64,000 nt of DNA from contig NZ_CP024636.1 in NCBI RefSeq assembly GCF_009728735.1, forward strand, positions 844,948 to 908,947, given 5' to 3'. Shown one piece after another: positions 16,642 to 25,828 of the stretch. Each line of letters begins with the position of its first letter. Position 1 is the stretch's first letter. The stretch is from Pantoea phytobeneficialis (lineage in GTDB: Bacteria; Pseudomonadota; Gammaproteobacteria; Enterobacterales; Enterobacteriaceae). Under the pieces are notes generated by a model. It saw only the letters and a list, made by a program, of their open reading frames with translations. It made no database searches and was not told where the DNA came from. A program made the position numbers and the translations under genes.

Positions 16642-18617
16642 TGCGCAATCGTCTGTTTTCCGTCGCGCTATTGAGTGCGTTGTTCCTGCTGGCGTTGACC
16701 TTAACCCTGATCAATTTTCGCCAGGCCTTGCCGATGGCGCAGTGGGCGCAGGCGTTTGTTGCGCCGGACGTCAACAATATCCAACAGGTGGTGTTTCATC
16801 ACAGCCTGTTGTCGCGTCTGGCGCTGGCGTTGTTGGTCGGGGCCGGATTGGGGCTAGCGGGTTTGCTGTTTCAGCAGGTGCTGCGCAATCCCCTGGCAGA
16901 ACCTACCACGCTGGGGGTTTCGTCTGGCGCCCAACTGGGCCTGACGGTCGCAACCTTGTGGCAACTGCCTGGCGGTGCCGTGACGCAGCAGTTCGCTGCG
17001 ATGGGCGGTGCAGTAGTGGTTGGCATTCTGGTCTTCGGGGTTGCCTGGGGTAAACGGCTTTCGCCAGTGACCTTGATTCTCGCCGGGTTGGTGCTCAGCC
17101 TGTACGTTGGTGCGGTGAATCAAATCTTTGCCATCTTTAATCATGACCAGTTGCAGAACATGTTCCTGTGGAGCACGGGCGCGCTCAACCAACTGGATGG
17201 ACACAACGTTGCGTTACTGTGGCCGCGTCTGCTGCTGGCCTTTGTGTTGGCGCTGGCGTTGCTGCGTCCACTGACCCTGATGGGCCTGGATGATGGTGTC
17301 GCGAAAAACCTCGGGCTGGCACTCTCGCTGGCGCGCGTAGCGGCGCTGGCAGTGGCGATTTTGCTGAGCGCGCAACTGGTTAATGTCGCCGGTATCATCG
17401 GCTTCATTGGTTTGTTTGCCCCTCTGCTGGCGAAGATGCTCGGTGGCCGTCGTTTAATCAGCCGGATGCTGCTGTCCCCGCTGATCGGTGCGTTGCTGCT
17501 GTGGCTGGCGGACCAATGCGTGTTGTGGCTGACCAACCATTGGCGCGAAGTCTCTACCGGTACGGCAACGGCACTGATCGGCGTGCCGATTCTACTGTGG
17601 CTGTTGCCGCGTCTGCGTACCGGTTCGGTGCCGCCACCCCTTAATCAGGGCGATAAAGTGCCTGCCGAACGTCAGGCCGTATTGCGTTGGTGCCTGTGCG
17701 GCGTCGTGGTGTTAGCGCTGTTGGGCCTGGTGGGTGTGGCCTTTGGCCGAGATGCGCACGGCTGGGCGTGGGTCAGCGGCGATATGCTGCATCAATTGCT
17801 GCCGTGGCGTGCACCGCGCGTGTTGGCCGCCATAATGGTCGGACTGATGCTTGGCGTGGCCGGGGCGTTGATTCAGCGTTTAACCGGTAACCCGATGGCC
17901 AGCCCGGAAGTGTTAGGCATCAGTTCTGGTGCTGCCTGTGGCGTGGTGGTGATGCTGTTTTTCGTGCCCGGCAATGCGGTGGCCTGGCTGTTACCGGCAG
18001 GTGCGTTGGGCGCAGCATTGACGCTGTTGACCATTATGCTGGTCGCCAGCCGTGGCGGCTTTTCGCCGGAACGCATGCTACTGGCGGGCATGGCCCTCAA
18101 TAGTGCCTTTGTGACCTTGCTGATGCTGCTGATGGCGAGCGGTGATCTGCGTATGGGTGGGTTGCTCAGTTGGATCTCTGGTTCGACCTACAACATCACC
18201 CTGCATCAGGCATTACAAAGCGCGGTGTGTGCCGTGGTACTGGTGGCATTAGCCCCGTTGGCGAGCCGCTGGTTAACGCTGCTGCCGCTGGGGAGTGCGA
18301 CGGCGCGTTCGGCAGGGATGGCGCTGACCACTTCGCGGCTCGCCCTGTTGCTGCTGGCGGCCGCATTGACCGCTACCGCGACCTTAACCATTGGACCGTT
18401 AAGTTTTGTCGGGTTGATGGCACCGCATATCGTGCGCATGCTGGGCTTCCGTCGTGCCTTACCACAGGTGTTGATGGCCGGTTTGCTCGGCGCGGTGTTG
18501 ATGGTGTTTGCTGACTGGTGTGGCCGTATGCTGGCGTTCCCGGATCAAATCCCGGCGGGACTGATGGCCACTTTCTTTGGCGCGCCATACTTTATCTGGC
18601 TGCTGAGGCGGGCGTAG
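16641..18617 (+). CDS. fhuB: Ferric hydroxamate ABC transporter permease (fused double permease)
   Basis: Inner-membrane channel of the ferrichrome importer. The 658-residue protein is an internal duplication: each half carries about ten membrane segments and its own conserved ABC-contact loop (VAGIIGFIGLFAPLLAKML in the first, IGPLSFVGLMAPHIVRMLG in the second), as in E. coli FhuB (660). The ATG at 16641 overlaps the fhuD stop (TGATG), indicating coupling. The longer open frame from 16515 lies within fhuD and is not used. Confidence 0.96.
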   Translation: MRNRLFSVALLSALFLLALTLTLINFRQALPMAQWAQAFVAPDVNNIQQVVFHHSLLSRLALALLVGAGLGLAGLLFQQVLRNPLAEPTTLGVSSGAQLGLTVATLWQLPGGAVTQQFAAMGGAVVVGILVFGVAWGKRLSPVTLILAGLVLSLYVGAVNQIFAIFNHDQLQNMFLWSTGALNQLDGHNVALLWPRLLLAFVLALALLRPLTLMGLDDGVAKNLGLALSLARVAALAVAILLSAQLVNVAGIIGFIGLFAPLLAKMLGGRRLISRMLLSPLIGALLLWLADQCVLWLTNHWREVSTGTATALIGVPILLWLLPRLRTGSVPPPLNQGDKVPAERQAVLRWCLCGVVVLALLGLVGVAFGRDAHGWAWVSGDMLHQLLPWRAPRVLAAIMVGLMLGVAGALIQRLTGNPMASPEVLGISSGAACGVVVMLFFVPGNAVAWLLPAGALGAALTLLTIMLVASRGGFSPERMLLAGMALNSAFVTLLMLLMASGDLRMGGLLSWISGSTYNITLHQALQSAVCAVVLVALAPLASRWLTLLPLGSATARSAGMALTTSRLALLLLAAALTATATLTIGPLSFVGLMAPHIVRMLGFRRALPQVLMAGLLGAVLMVFADWCGRMLAFPDQIPAGLMATFFGAPYFIWLLRRA

Positions 18618-18642
18618 CGGCACGATTTATCGCGCGGGTTTT
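18614..18642 (+). repeat. Single REP-type palindrome after fhuB
   Basis: gtagcggcacgatttatcgc and the following bases repeat the arm seen at 279-302 with small changes. It starts at the fhuB stop codon and lies between convergent fhuB and hemL, a usual REP location. Confidence 0.65.
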
Positions 18643-18651
18643 CGACAGAGC

Positions 18652-18677
18652 AAATCAGGGCACCTTGCGGTGCCCTG
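18652..18677 (-). terminator. Probable hemL terminator
   Basis: cagggcacc (18656-18664), loop ttgc, ggtgccctg (18669-18677): a nine-base GC-rich stem five bases after the hemL stop. On the minus strand the stem is followed by only a short T run (ATTTGC), so termination may be partial. The same stem may serve fhuB on the other strand. Confidence 0.6.
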
Positions 18678-18682
18678 ATGCA

Positions 18683-19963
18683 TTACAGCTGCGCGAAGCA
18701 GCGGCGTGCGGCATCGATGGTGCGCTGAATATCTTCCTGGCTGTGCGCCAGTGACATAAAGCCCGCCTCGAAGGCGGAAGGGGCCAGATAGACGCCTTCC
18801 TGCAACATCAGATGGAAGAAACGCTTGAAGCGTTCGACATCGCACCTGGTCACGTCCTGATAGCAGGTCACGCTGTCGGCATCGGTGAAGAACAGGCCAA
18901 ACATGCCACCAACGTGGTTGATTACCAGCGGGATGTTTTCTGCTTGCGCTGCTGCCAGCAAGCCTTCCGCCAGTTGCGTGGTCAGGTCAGTCAGGGTTTG
19001 ATGGGTGCCGGGCTGGGCAATCTGCGTCAGGCAGGCAAAACCGGCAGCCATCGCAATTGGGTTACCGGACAAGGTTCCTGCCTGGTAGACCGGACCAGTC
19101 GGTGCCAGCGCTTCCATGACATCACGACGCCCACCAAATGCGCCCACTGGCATACCGCCACCGATGATTTTACCCAGGCAGGTCAGATCCGGCGTCACCT
19201 CGTAGTACGCTTGCGCGCCACCCAGGGCCACACGGAAACCGGTCATCACCTCATCGATAATCAGCAGCGCGCCAAACTCATCACACAATGCGCGCAGGCC
19301 CGGCAGGAAGTCCGGTTGCGGTGGGATGCAGTTCATATTACCCGCTACCGGCTCGACGATGATGCAGGCGATATCTGTCGGATACTGTTCAAACGCGCTG
19401 CGCACCGAGGCCAGATCGTTATAGTTACAGGTCAGGGTATGTTTGGCGAAATCTGCCGGAACACCCGGCGAGTTCGGCTGACCGAGGGTCAATGCACCGG
19501 AACCGGCTTTCACCAGCAGGCAGTCAGCGTGGCCGTGGTAGCAGCCTTCAAATTTGATGATTTTGTCGCGATGGGTAAAACCACGCGCCAGACGAATGGC
19601 GCTCATGGTGGCTTCAGTGCCGGAGTTGACCATGCGCACCATGTCCATGCTCGGCACCAGTTCGCAGACCAGCTGCGCCATTTTGACTTCCATCTCGGTC
19701 GGTGCACCGAAGCTCAGGCCACGAGAGGCGGCTTCAATCACCGCGTTGCGGATGGTGGCGTTGTTATGGCCGAGTACCATCGGACCCCAGGATCCGACAT
19801 AGTCGATATAGGCTTTGCCGTCGGCATCGTACAGATAAGCGCCATCAGCGTGTTCAATGAACAGCGGCACACCGCCTACACCGGTAAATGCGCGTACCGG
19901 GGAGTTCACACCGCCAGGGATCAGGCGTTGCGCTTCGGCAAACAGGTTTTCTGACTTACTCAT
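18683..19963 (-). CDS. hemL: Glutamate-1-semialdehyde 2,1-aminomutase
   Basis: PLP enzyme that converts glutamate-1-semialdehyde to 5-aminolevulinate, the haem precursor. From ATG 19963 the product is 426 residues, equal to E. coli HemL; AGGAG precedes this ATG, while the open frame to 20002 has none. K265 in [16 protein letters not shown] is the PLP lysine and DEVMTGFR is conserved. In E. coli clcA lies between hemL and erpA; here hemL and erpA are direct divergent neighbours. Confidence 0.97.
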   Translation of the reverse strand: MSKSENLFAEAQRLIPGGVNSPVRAFTGVGGVPLFIEHADGAYLYDADGKAYIDYVGSWGPMVLGHNNATIRNAVIEAASRGLSFGAPTEMEVKMAQLVCELVPSMDMVRMVNSGTEATMSAIRLARGFTHRDKIIKFEGCYHGHADCLLVKAGSGALTLGQPNSPGVPADFAKHTLTCNYNDLASVRSAFEQYPTDIACIIVEPVAGNMNCIPPQPDFLPGLRALCDEFGALLIIDEVMTGFRVALGGAQAYYEVTPDLTCLGKIIGGGMPVGAFGGRRDVMEALAPTGPVYQAGTLSGNPIAMAAGFACLTQIAQPGTHQTLTDLTTQLAEGLLAAAQAENIPLVINHVGGMFGLFFTDADSVTCYQDVTRCDVERFKRFFHLMLQEGVYLAPSAFEAGFMSLAHSQEDIQRTIDAARRCFAQL

Positions 19964-20106
19964 TCTACGGCTCCTGCTGTGTCTTAAAAAAACTCGCGCC
20001 ATTCTACGGGAAGATAGGCATGAGGTGAAAGGCAGCCGCGCGCTAAAGGCGTATCATCGCTATACTTTAGGGCATAACAGGCGGCACGCAGTGCGAAGGG
20101 CAACAC

Positions 20107-20135
20107 TTGATTGCACTGTGCGGCTGGCAGATAAT
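20107..20135 (+). promoter_or_regulatory. Predicted sigma-70 promoter of erpA
   Basis: ttgatt (20107-20112) and gataat (20130-20135) are separated by 17 bases, about 50 bases before the erpA start. Both boxes are one or two bases from consensus. In E. coli erpA is repressed by IscR; I did not identify an IscR site with confidence. Confidence 0.55.
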
Positions 20136-20184
20136 AGCGTGATTGAGGTCGTTTTCTGACCTGGACGTTTACCCGGAGTAAAAG

Positions 20185-20532
20185 ATGAGTGACGATGTAG
20201 CAGCACTGCCTTTGCAATTCACCGATGCAGCAGCGAAAAAAGTGAAGAATCTGATCGCGGATGAAGAAAATCCGGAGCTGAAATTGCGTGTTTACATCAC
20301 CGGTGGTGGCTGTAGCGGCTTCCAGTACGGTTTTACTTTTGACGATCAAATGAACGACGGCGACATGACCATTGAAAAACAGGGCGTGGCGCTGGTGGTG
20401 GATCCGATGAGCCTGCAATATCTGGTGGGTGGGTCGGTTGATTACACCGAAGGGCTGGAAGGCTCACGTTTCATCGTGACCAACCCGAACGCCAAAACCA
20501 CCTGCGGCTGTGGTTCTTCTTTCAGTATCTGA
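20185..20532 (+). CDS. erpA: Iron-sulfur cluster insertion protein ErpA
   Basis: A-type carrier that delivers Fe-S clusters, including to the isoprenoid enzymes IspG and IspH. The 115-residue product has the three cluster cysteines C43, C107 and C109 in [10 protein letters not shown] and TTCGCGSSF. Length is that of E. coli ErpA plus one. It is monocistronic, with a GC-rich hairpin after the stop and a convergent small gene beyond. Confidence 0.97.
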   Translation: MSDDVAALPLQFTDAAAKKVKNLIADEENPELKLRVYITGGGCSGFQYGFTFDDQMNDGDMTIEKQGVALVVDPMSLQYLVGGSVDYTEGLEGSRFIVTNPNAKTTCGCGSSFSI

Positions 20533-20539
20533 TTGCACT

Positions 20540-20558
20540 GGCCGCCGTTCTGGCGGCC
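20540..20558. other. Hairpin between convergent erpA and the small secreted gene
   Basis: ggccgcc (20540-20546), loop gttct, ggcggcc (20552-20558). It fills the 28-base gap between the two stop codons. No T run on either side, so it may act as a bidirectional, Rho-assisted or 3'-end-protecting structure. Confidence 0.5.
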
Positions 20559-20560
20559 GG

Positions 20561-20800
20561 TTACCACTCTACCGTTACTAACTGTGACCCTTCGTTGTGC
20601 TCCAATGCGCTGTGCATCACCCGTGGTTGGGCGCTAACCTGGCGACCGCAATCAATCGCGGGTAGGGATTGCGTATTGGGACGTGAGATATCACAGCGAG
20701 AGAAAATCGTCAGCGAAACGGCAATAGAGCCGGTGGTGGAGGCCGCACCAATCGGTGCAGCAATCACAAGCCCTATTGCCAGTAGCAAAGCTCTGGTCAT
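20561..20800 (-). CDS. Small secreted protein, unknown function
   Basis: I do not recognise this gene. It encodes 79 residues with a clear signal peptide (MTRALLLAIGLVIAAPIGAA) and a mature part of about 59 residues with two cysteines, C36 and C51, that could form a disulfide. AGGA lies eight bases before the ATG. The pattern TGSIAVSLTIFSRCDIS plus a final LVTVEW recalls the first and last strands of spore-coat-U/Csu pilin domains (a cysteine after the first strand, a C-terminal alternating strand), but the protein is far shorter than that family. E. coli has yadS at this place. Similarity to Csu is a weak inference. Confidence 0.6.
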   Translation of the reverse strand: MTRALLLAIGLVIAAPIGAASTTGSIAVSLTIFSRCDISRPNTQSLPAIDCGRQVSAQPRVMHSALEHNEGSQLVTVEW

Positions 20801-20820
20801 GTTGAATTCCTGGTGTAGTC

Positions 20821-20839
20821 AAAATTGCGCTTTGCGCAA
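20821..20839 (-). terminator. Possible terminator of mtnN-btuF
   Basis: ttgcgc (20825-20830), loop ttt, gcgcaa (20834-20839), followed on the minus strand by four T (20824-20821). It lies between the btuF stop and the start of the small secreted gene on the same strand, so it would separate the two. A second imperfect stem, ttgattaa (20879-20886) with ttaatcaa (20907-20914), overlaps the btuF stop. Confidence 0.45.
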
Positions 20840-20906
20840 AAAGGGCACAGAGCATACGTGGCTGCCGTGCCTTGTTACTTGATTAACGACAATTTTTGCG
20901 GATTCT

Positions 20907-21719
20907 TTAATCAATTTTGGTGCTGTTTTTCGCCGGATGAAGCGCCGCACAGAGCTGCTGAGCTGCCAGCAACAGGCGTGGTCCAGGTCGACTCAGCCAG
21001 TCATCATTAATGGCAATCACCGGAACCGCCAACTGCGGTTGCCAGAACTGCGCGATACTGGCGGCCTGTGCGGTTTTGCCGCCGATCACTATCGCCTGTG
21101 GGTGCCGTGCCAGCACCTGTTCGCGGCTGACCTGCGGCCAGCTCACCGTGCTATCGGCAAAGATATTGCGGCCGCCACACAGTTCAATCACTGCATTTTG
21201 CAGTGTATTGCGTGAGGCGGTAAACAACGGTTGTTGTCCAAACTGCAAAAAAATGCGGACCGGCTGTTGCTGCTGGTATTGCTGGCGCAGCTGCATTTCC
21301 TGCGCGCGTAACGCCTGAGCCGCATCTTCTGCCTGTTGTGGATGCGGGCTCCAGCGTCGCAGATCCGCCAATGCATCGATCATCTGATCAAGGGTCTGCG
21401 GATCGATCCACTCCACCTTAATGCCCAGCCGTTGCAGTTGTTCGACCTGGCGCTGAGGATTGCCACCGCGCCACGCCAGCACCACATCCGGTTTAAGCTG
21501 GACAATCCGCTCGATCCTGATGCCTTGCCAGTTTGCCACTTGCTCCAGCGATGCGGCACTGGCGGGAAAATCTGACCAGGCGCTGACCGCCACTGGCGTG
21601 ATACCGGCGGCGAACGCCAGCTCGGTCAGGTGTGGCGCTAAGGTGATAACGCGTGGGGTTGCGGCAAGCAGGCTGCTGCAAAATAGCAGCAGCCCGACAA
21701 GCCAGGTCGATTTAACCAC
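20907..21719 (-). CDS. btuF: Vitamin B12 periplasmic binding protein
   Basis: Binds cobalamin in the periplasm and delivers it to BtuCD. The 270-residue precursor has a signal peptide ([20 protein letters not shown]), then the class III binding fold beginning [17 protein letters not shown], with [15 protein letters not shown] and PDVVLAW typical of BtuF. The start overlaps the mtnN stop by eight bases, the same coupling as in E. coli. The C-terminal AKNSTKID tail is variable. Confidence 0.95.
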   Translation of the reverse strand: MVKSTWLVGLLLFCSSLLAATPRVITLAPHLTELAFAAGITPVAVSAWSDFPASAASLEQVANWQGIRIERIVQLKPDVVLAWRGGNPQRQVEQLQRLGIKVEWIDPQTLDQMIDALADLRRWSPHPQQAEDAAQALRAQEMQLRQQYQQQQPVRIFLQFGQQPLFTASRNTLQNAVIELCGGRNIFADSTVSWPQVSREQVLARHPQAIVIGGKTAQAASIAQFWQPQLAVPVIAINDDWLSRPGPRLLLAAQQLCAALHPAKNSTKID

Positions 21720-22410
21720 GAGCCAGTTGTGCCAGCAGGTTTTCCACCATCAGAGAGGATTGCTTCGCTGCAACGCTGAGGAACTCATCGAAGCTGAGAT
21801 GCGATTCCTGGTCGGCGACATCAGAGATGGCGCGCACCACCACAAAGGGCACCTTGAATTGATGGCATACATGACCAATCGCAGTGGCTTCCATTTCGAC
21901 GGCAATCGCCTGTGGGAAGGTGTGGCGAATGCGTGCCAGCGGCTCGGCACCATTAATAAAGGCATCACCGCTCACCACCAGGCCACGCACTGCGTTGAGA
22001 TCCAGCTGCTTGATCACCTGCTCAGCGGCGGCAATCAGTTTATCATCGGCAATGAACACCGCCGGGCAACCGGCCATCTGGCCCGGTTCGTAACCGAAAG
22101 CGGTAACGTCTGCATCGTGGTAACGCACTTCGTCGGATACTACGATATCGCCGACTTTCAGCGTTGGTGCCAGACCGCCAGCAGAACCGGTGTTGATGAC
22201 GACATCCGGCTTGCACAGTTCCAGCAGTAACGTTGTACCCAGTGCTGCTGCGGTTTTACCAATGCCCGATTTCAGCAGGGCAACCTCAACGCCATTCAGC
22301 GTGCCAGTGTAAATTTCGCACCCGGCCAGCGTCAGCGTCTGACGGTTTTCAATTTTGTCACGCAGCAGGGTAACTTCCTGCTCCATCGCGCCAATAATGC
22401 CTGCTTTCAT
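21712..22410 (-). CDS. mtnN: 5'-methylthioadenosine/S-adenosylhomocysteine nucleosidase
   Basis: Cleaves adenine from MTA, SAH and 5'-deoxyadenosine, feeding methionine salvage and autoinducer-2 synthesis. The 232-residue protein has E12 in GAMEQE, the nucleosidase motif [14 protein letters not shown] with E174 near the nucleobase/ribose site and the catalytic aspartate in SDVAD. Length equals E. coli Pfs. Divergent from dgt with a 99-base promoter gap. Confidence 0.97.
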   Translation of the reverse strand: MKAGIIGAMEQEVTLLRDKIENRQTLTLAGCEIYTGTLNGVEVALLKSGIGKTAAALGTTLLLELCKPDVVINTGSAGGLAPTLKVGDIVVSDEVRYHDADVTAFGYEPGQMAGCPAVFIADDKLIAAAEQVIKQLDLNAVRGLVVSGDAFINGAEPLARIRHTFPQAIAVEMEATAIGHVCHQFKVPFVVVRAISDVADQESHLSFDEFLSVAAKQSSLMVENLLAQLARG

Positions 22411-22509
22411 AAAAGAGTCTCGCTAATGTTGTGGATGTAAACCGCAAAAGTGAGGCATAGTCTATCATGGCTGTCAGAGGAAGAATTCACGAAAAAATAA
22501 GGGGTAATT

Positions 22510-24003
22510 ATGGCGACGATCAATTTCAGGAAGAAGATCAGCTTCACCCGCCCCTATACCAGCCGTAAAGATCCCGAAGGGGAATACTTTATTACCCGCC
22601 ATTTTGAAAGCGATCGTGGGCGTATCATTAATTCGGCCGCGATTCGTCGTCTGCAACAAAAAACCCAGGTCTTTCCGCTGGAGCGGAATGCCGCGGTGCG
22701 TTCGCGTCTGACCCATTCTCTCGAAGTGCAACAAACCGGACGTTATATCGCGAAAGAAGTGCTGCAAACCCTGAAAACCCAGGGGGGTGGGCTGGCGAAA
22801 TATGGCCTTGATGAGCTGGAGGGTGCCTTTGAAAGCCTGATTGAGATGGCCTGTCTGCTGCATGATGTTGGCAATCCGCCCTTTGGTCACTTTGGTGAGG
22901 CCGCTATCAATGACTGGTTTGATGATAATTTACCGGCTGAATTGGTGGATCCGCTGGTGGCTGGGGTAGAAAACGAGGTGCAGCGGGCCGATTTTGACCG
23001 GTTAAATGCAATGATTCGTCAGGATTTGTGCCACTTCGAAGGCAATGCGCAGGCGATTCGCATGGTCCATACCTTGCTACAACTGAACCTCAGTTATGCT
23101 CAGGTGGCCTGTATTTTAAAATATACCGCCCCCGCCTGGTGGCAAGGCGATAAACCGGCTGAGTTCAGCGTATTAATGAAAAAGCCGGGTTTTTATTTAT
23201 CCGAAAGAGAATATGTCGCCGATCTTCGTGCGGCTACCGATATTCCTGAACATCATCGCTATCCGCTTACCTGGATAATGGAAGCCGCTGACGATATTTC
23301 TTATTGCATTGCCGATCTCGATGATGCGGTAGAAAAAGACATCTTTAATGTCGACACGCTGTACGATTATTTGCTCAAAGCCTGGGGGCCGGTAAAACCT
23401 GGTGATGCATTCAGCCGCACCATTGGTGAAGCGTGGAAAGAAGCCTGCCAGAAGAAATGGCGAACCAAAGGCGACCAGTTTTTTATGGCGCTACGTGTTA
23501 ACGTGCAAAACGTGTTAGTCAGTCATGCCGTACGGCGCTTTATCGATAACTTACCGGCTATTTTTACAGGGAATTTTAATCATGCTCTGCTGGAGGATGA
23601 TGGTGAGGAAGGGCGTCTGTTGATGTTATTTAAAACGGTTGCGCGCCAGCAGGTGTTTAATCATCCCGAAGTCGAACAACTGGAATTGCAAGGCTATCGT
23701 GTCATTAAAGGGTTACTGGAAATTTATCAGTCATTAATGTTGCTCGATTATGAGCAGTTTACCACCCTGATGAATGATGATTTCTTAGCCAAACATCCGA
23801 TTGAGACCCGTCTGTTTCATAAACTATCCGGGAAACATCGCAAAGCTTATCAGCAAAAAATGCGAACCTTAATTGTGGCGCATAAATATGAACGCCTGCT
23901 GTGGGAACGCTATTATCGCTCACGCCTGATTCAGGACTATATCAGCGGAATGACGGATCTTTATGCCTGGGATGAGTACCGCCGTTTGATGGCGGTAGAA
24001 TAA
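22510..24003 (+). CDS. dgt: Deoxyguanosinetriphosphate triphosphohydrolase
   Basis: Hydrolyses dGTP to deoxyguanosine and triphosphate. The 497-residue protein shows the HD-superfamily metal site: H in [12 protein letters not shown] and the HD pair in [16 protein letters not shown], followed by the family's helical core ([23 protein letters not shown]). Slightly shorter than E. coli Dgt (505). It is upstream of degP, whose own sigma-E promoter lies in the gap. Confidence 0.96.
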   Translation: MATINFRKKISFTRPYTSRKDPEGEYFITRHFESDRGRIINSAAIRRLQQKTQVFPLERNAAVRSRLTHSLEVQQTGRYIAKEVLQTLKTQGGGLAKYGLDELEGAFESLIEMACLLHDVGNPPFGHFGEAAINDWFDDNLPAELVDPLVAGVENEVQRADFDRLNAMIRQDLCHFEGNAQAIRMVHTLLQLNLSYAQVACILKYTAPAWWQGDKPAEFSVLMKKPGFYLSEREYVADLRAATDIPEHHRYPLTWIMEAADDISYCIADLDDAVEKDIFNVDTLYDYLLKAWGPVKPGDAFSRTIGEAWKEACQKKWRTKGDQFFMALRVNVQNVLVSHAVRRFIDNLPAIFTGNFNHALLEDDGEEGRLLMLFKTVARQQVFNHPEVEQLELQGYRVIKGLLEIYQSLMLLDYEQFTTLMNDDFLAKHPIETRLFHKLSGKHRKAYQQKMRTLIVAHKYERLLWERYYRSRLIQDYISGMTDLYAWDEYRRLMAVE

Positions 24004-24058
24004 GAGAAGTTTTGTAAAGACGAAGAATAATTTTTTACTTTTACCCAAAACTTTATCA

Positions 24059-24086
24059 GGAACTTCGCGCTTACAATTTAATCTCA
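24059..24086 (+). promoter_or_regulatory. Sigma-E promoter of degP
   Basis: ggaactt (24059-24065) is a perfect sigma-E -35 box; tctca (24082-24086) follows after 16 bases in the -10 position. E. coli degP is a classic sigma-E gene, with added CpxR control. This predicts induction by misfolded outer-membrane proteins. Confidence 0.8.
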
Positions 24087-24140
24087 TCATCACGACCACA
24101 GCAATGGTCCGGACGTAAATCTTATATGAGACACAGATGA

Positions 24141-25580
24141 ATGAAAAAAAGCACATTAATGTTAAGTGCACTGGCACTTAGTCTTGGCATGGCGTTAAGC
24201 CCTGTCAGTGTTTTCGCGGCGGAGACAGCTTCTTCCTCCAGCCAACAGCTGCCCAGCCTGGCACCGATGCTGGAAAAAGTGATGCCTTCCGTGGTGAGTA
24301 TCAGCGTGGAAGGGAGCACCACGGTGAAGACCCCACGTATGTCACAGCAATTCCAGCAGTTCTTTGGTGATAACTCACCGTTCTGCCAGGACGGTTCACC
24401 GTTCCAAAGCTCACCGATGTGCCAGGGGGGAGGCGGAGATAACAGCGGCGGCGGTGATAACACTCAGCAGGAGAAATTCCGCGCGTTGGGTTCAGGCGTG
24501 GTGATCAATGCTGATAAAGGCTACGTGGTGACTAACAACCATGTGGTTGAAAATGCGACAAAAATCCAGGTGCAGTTGAGTGATGGCCGCCGTTATGATG
24601 CGAAAGTCATTGGTAAAGATCCGCAGTCGGATATTGCGCTGATCCAGCTGAAAGATGCGAAAAACCTGACGGCGATTAAGATTGCCGATTCAGATAACCT
24701 GCGCGTGGGCGATTACACCGTAGCGATCGGTAACCCCTATGGTCTGGGCGAAACCGTTACTTCGGGTATCGTTTCAGCACTGGGTCGCAGCGGCCTGAAC
24801 GTTGAGAACTATGAAAACTTTATCCAGACCGATGCTGCGATCAACCGTGGTAACTCGGGTGGTGCGTTGGTGAACCTTAACGGTGAACTGATTGGTATCA
24901 ACACCGCGATCCTGGCTCCGGACGGCGGTAACATCGGTATTGGTTTTGCCATCCCGAGTAATATGGTGAAAAACCTCAGTGCGCAGATGGTCGAGTATGG
25001 CCAGGTGAAACGCGGTGAGCTGGGGATCATGGGTACCGAGCTGAACTCCGAGCTGGCGAAAGCGATGAAAGTCGATGCGCAGCGTGGTGCCTTTGTAAGC
25101 CAGGTTCTGCCGAATTCCGCTGCCGCGAAAGCGGGCATTAAAGCTGGTGATGTGGTGGTGTCGATGAATGGCAAACCGCTGACCAGCTTCTCAGCACTGC
25201 GTGCTGAAGTCGGTTCACTGCCGGTTGGCACCAAGCTGCAACTCGGTCTGCTGCGTGACGGCAAACCAGTAAGCGTCACTGTGGAGTTGCAGCAGAGCAC
25301 TCAGGATAAAGTACAGTCCGCTACGATCTATACCGGCATTGAAGGTGCAGATCTGAGTAATGTCGACAGCAACGGCCAGAAAGGCGTGCGAGTTGATAGC
25401 GTGAAACCGGGCAGTGCCGCGGCGCGCATCGGCCTGAAAAAAGGCGATGTGATTCTCGGTGTGAACCAGCAGTCGGTGGCGAATCTGGGCGAACTGCGCA
25501 AGATCCTCGACACCAAACCTTCGGTACTGGCGTTGAATGTCCAGCGCGGCGACAACAGCCTGTACCTGCTGATGCAGTAA
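24141..25580 (+). CDS. degP: Periplasmic serine endoprotease/chaperone DegP
   Basis: Degrades or holds misfolded periplasmic and outer-membrane proteins. The 479-residue precursor has a signal peptide (1-26, ending VFA), the LA loop with a cysteine pair C82 and C94, a trypsin-like domain with triad H134, D164 and S239 (in RGNSGGAL) and two PDZ domains. The Gly/Ser/Asp-rich part of the LA loop (residues 96-106) is of the kind that varies between species. The next gene, cdaR, has its own upstream region. Confidence 0.97.
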   Translation: MKKSTLMLSALALSLGMALSPVSVFAAETASSSSQQLPSLAPMLEKVMPSVVSISVEGSTTVKTPRMSQQFQQFFGDNSPFCQDGSPFQSSPMCQGGGGDNSGGGDNTQQEKFRALGSGVVINADKGYVVTNNHVVENATKIQVQLSDGRRYDAKVIGKDPQSDIALIQLKDAKNLTAIKIADSDNLRVGDYTVAIGNPYGLGETVTSGIVSALGRSGLNVENYENFIQTDAAINRGNSGGALVNLNGELIGINTAILAPDGGNIGIGFAIPSNMVKNLSAQMVEYGQVKRGELGIMGTELNSELAKAMKVDAQRGAFVSQVLPNSAAAKAGIKAGDVVVSMNGKPLTSFSALRAEVGSLPVGTKLQLGLLRDGKPVSVTVELQQSTQDKVQSATIYTGIEGADLSNVDSNGQKGVRVDSVKPGSAAARIGLKKGDVILGVNQQSVANLGELRKILDTKPSVLALNVQRGDNSLYLLMQ

Positions 25581-25596
25581 TCTCTTGTAGCTAAGC

Positions 25597-25622
25597 AAAG
25601 GCGGACTTCGGTCCGCCTTTTT
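25597..25622 (+). terminator. Intrinsic terminator of degP
   Basis: ggcggac, tetraloop ttcg, gtccgcc (25600-25617) followed by six to seven T, 20 bases after the degP stop. The stem is preceded by an A run, so it may act weakly on the other strand too. Confidence 0.92.
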
Positions 25623-25637
25623 TATGCAGAAAACGTA

Positions 25638-25702
25638 ACGACGCGATTTAACGCGCGGTTTTGCACCTGGTGCCAAAATTCGCACGATAAATCGTGCCGC
25701 CA
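25638..25702. repeat. REP/BIME-type palindrome pair before cdaR
   Basis: Two inverted arms, 25638-25665 and 25678-25702, related to the 279-346 pair (core cgatttatcg or cgatttaacg), flank a short palindrome gcacctggtgc. The arms match imperfectly, so this copy is older or of another subtype. It lies just after the degP terminator. Confidence 0.65.
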
Positions 25703-25755
25703 CAAGTATCACAGATGTGACCTCCCCCGCAATTCCCGCAATCTCTATCCGGCTA

Positions 25756-25769
25756 TGTGCAGTTGCACA
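25756..25769 (+). promoter_or_regulatory. Palindrome before cdaR, possible autoregulatory operator
   Basis: tgtgca (25756-25761) and tgcaca (25764-25769) are separated by two bases, about 60 bases before the cdaR start. E. coli CdaR is known to act on its own promoter. That this palindrome is its operator is inference; I cannot recall the verified consensus well enough to score it. Confidence 0.4.
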
Positions 25770-25828
25770 ATGCCAGCCGTTAAGCGGGCGCGTATTCTGT
25801 CGGCAGTTCCTTTTATCTGGAGTGATTA

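Noticed and set aside
18812..19954. 380-codon open frame opposite hemL
   Set aside because: Shadow of hemL: no ribosome site, His/Arg/Gln-rich composition typical of antisense frames in GC-rich genes, while the minus strand encodes a complete aminomutase.
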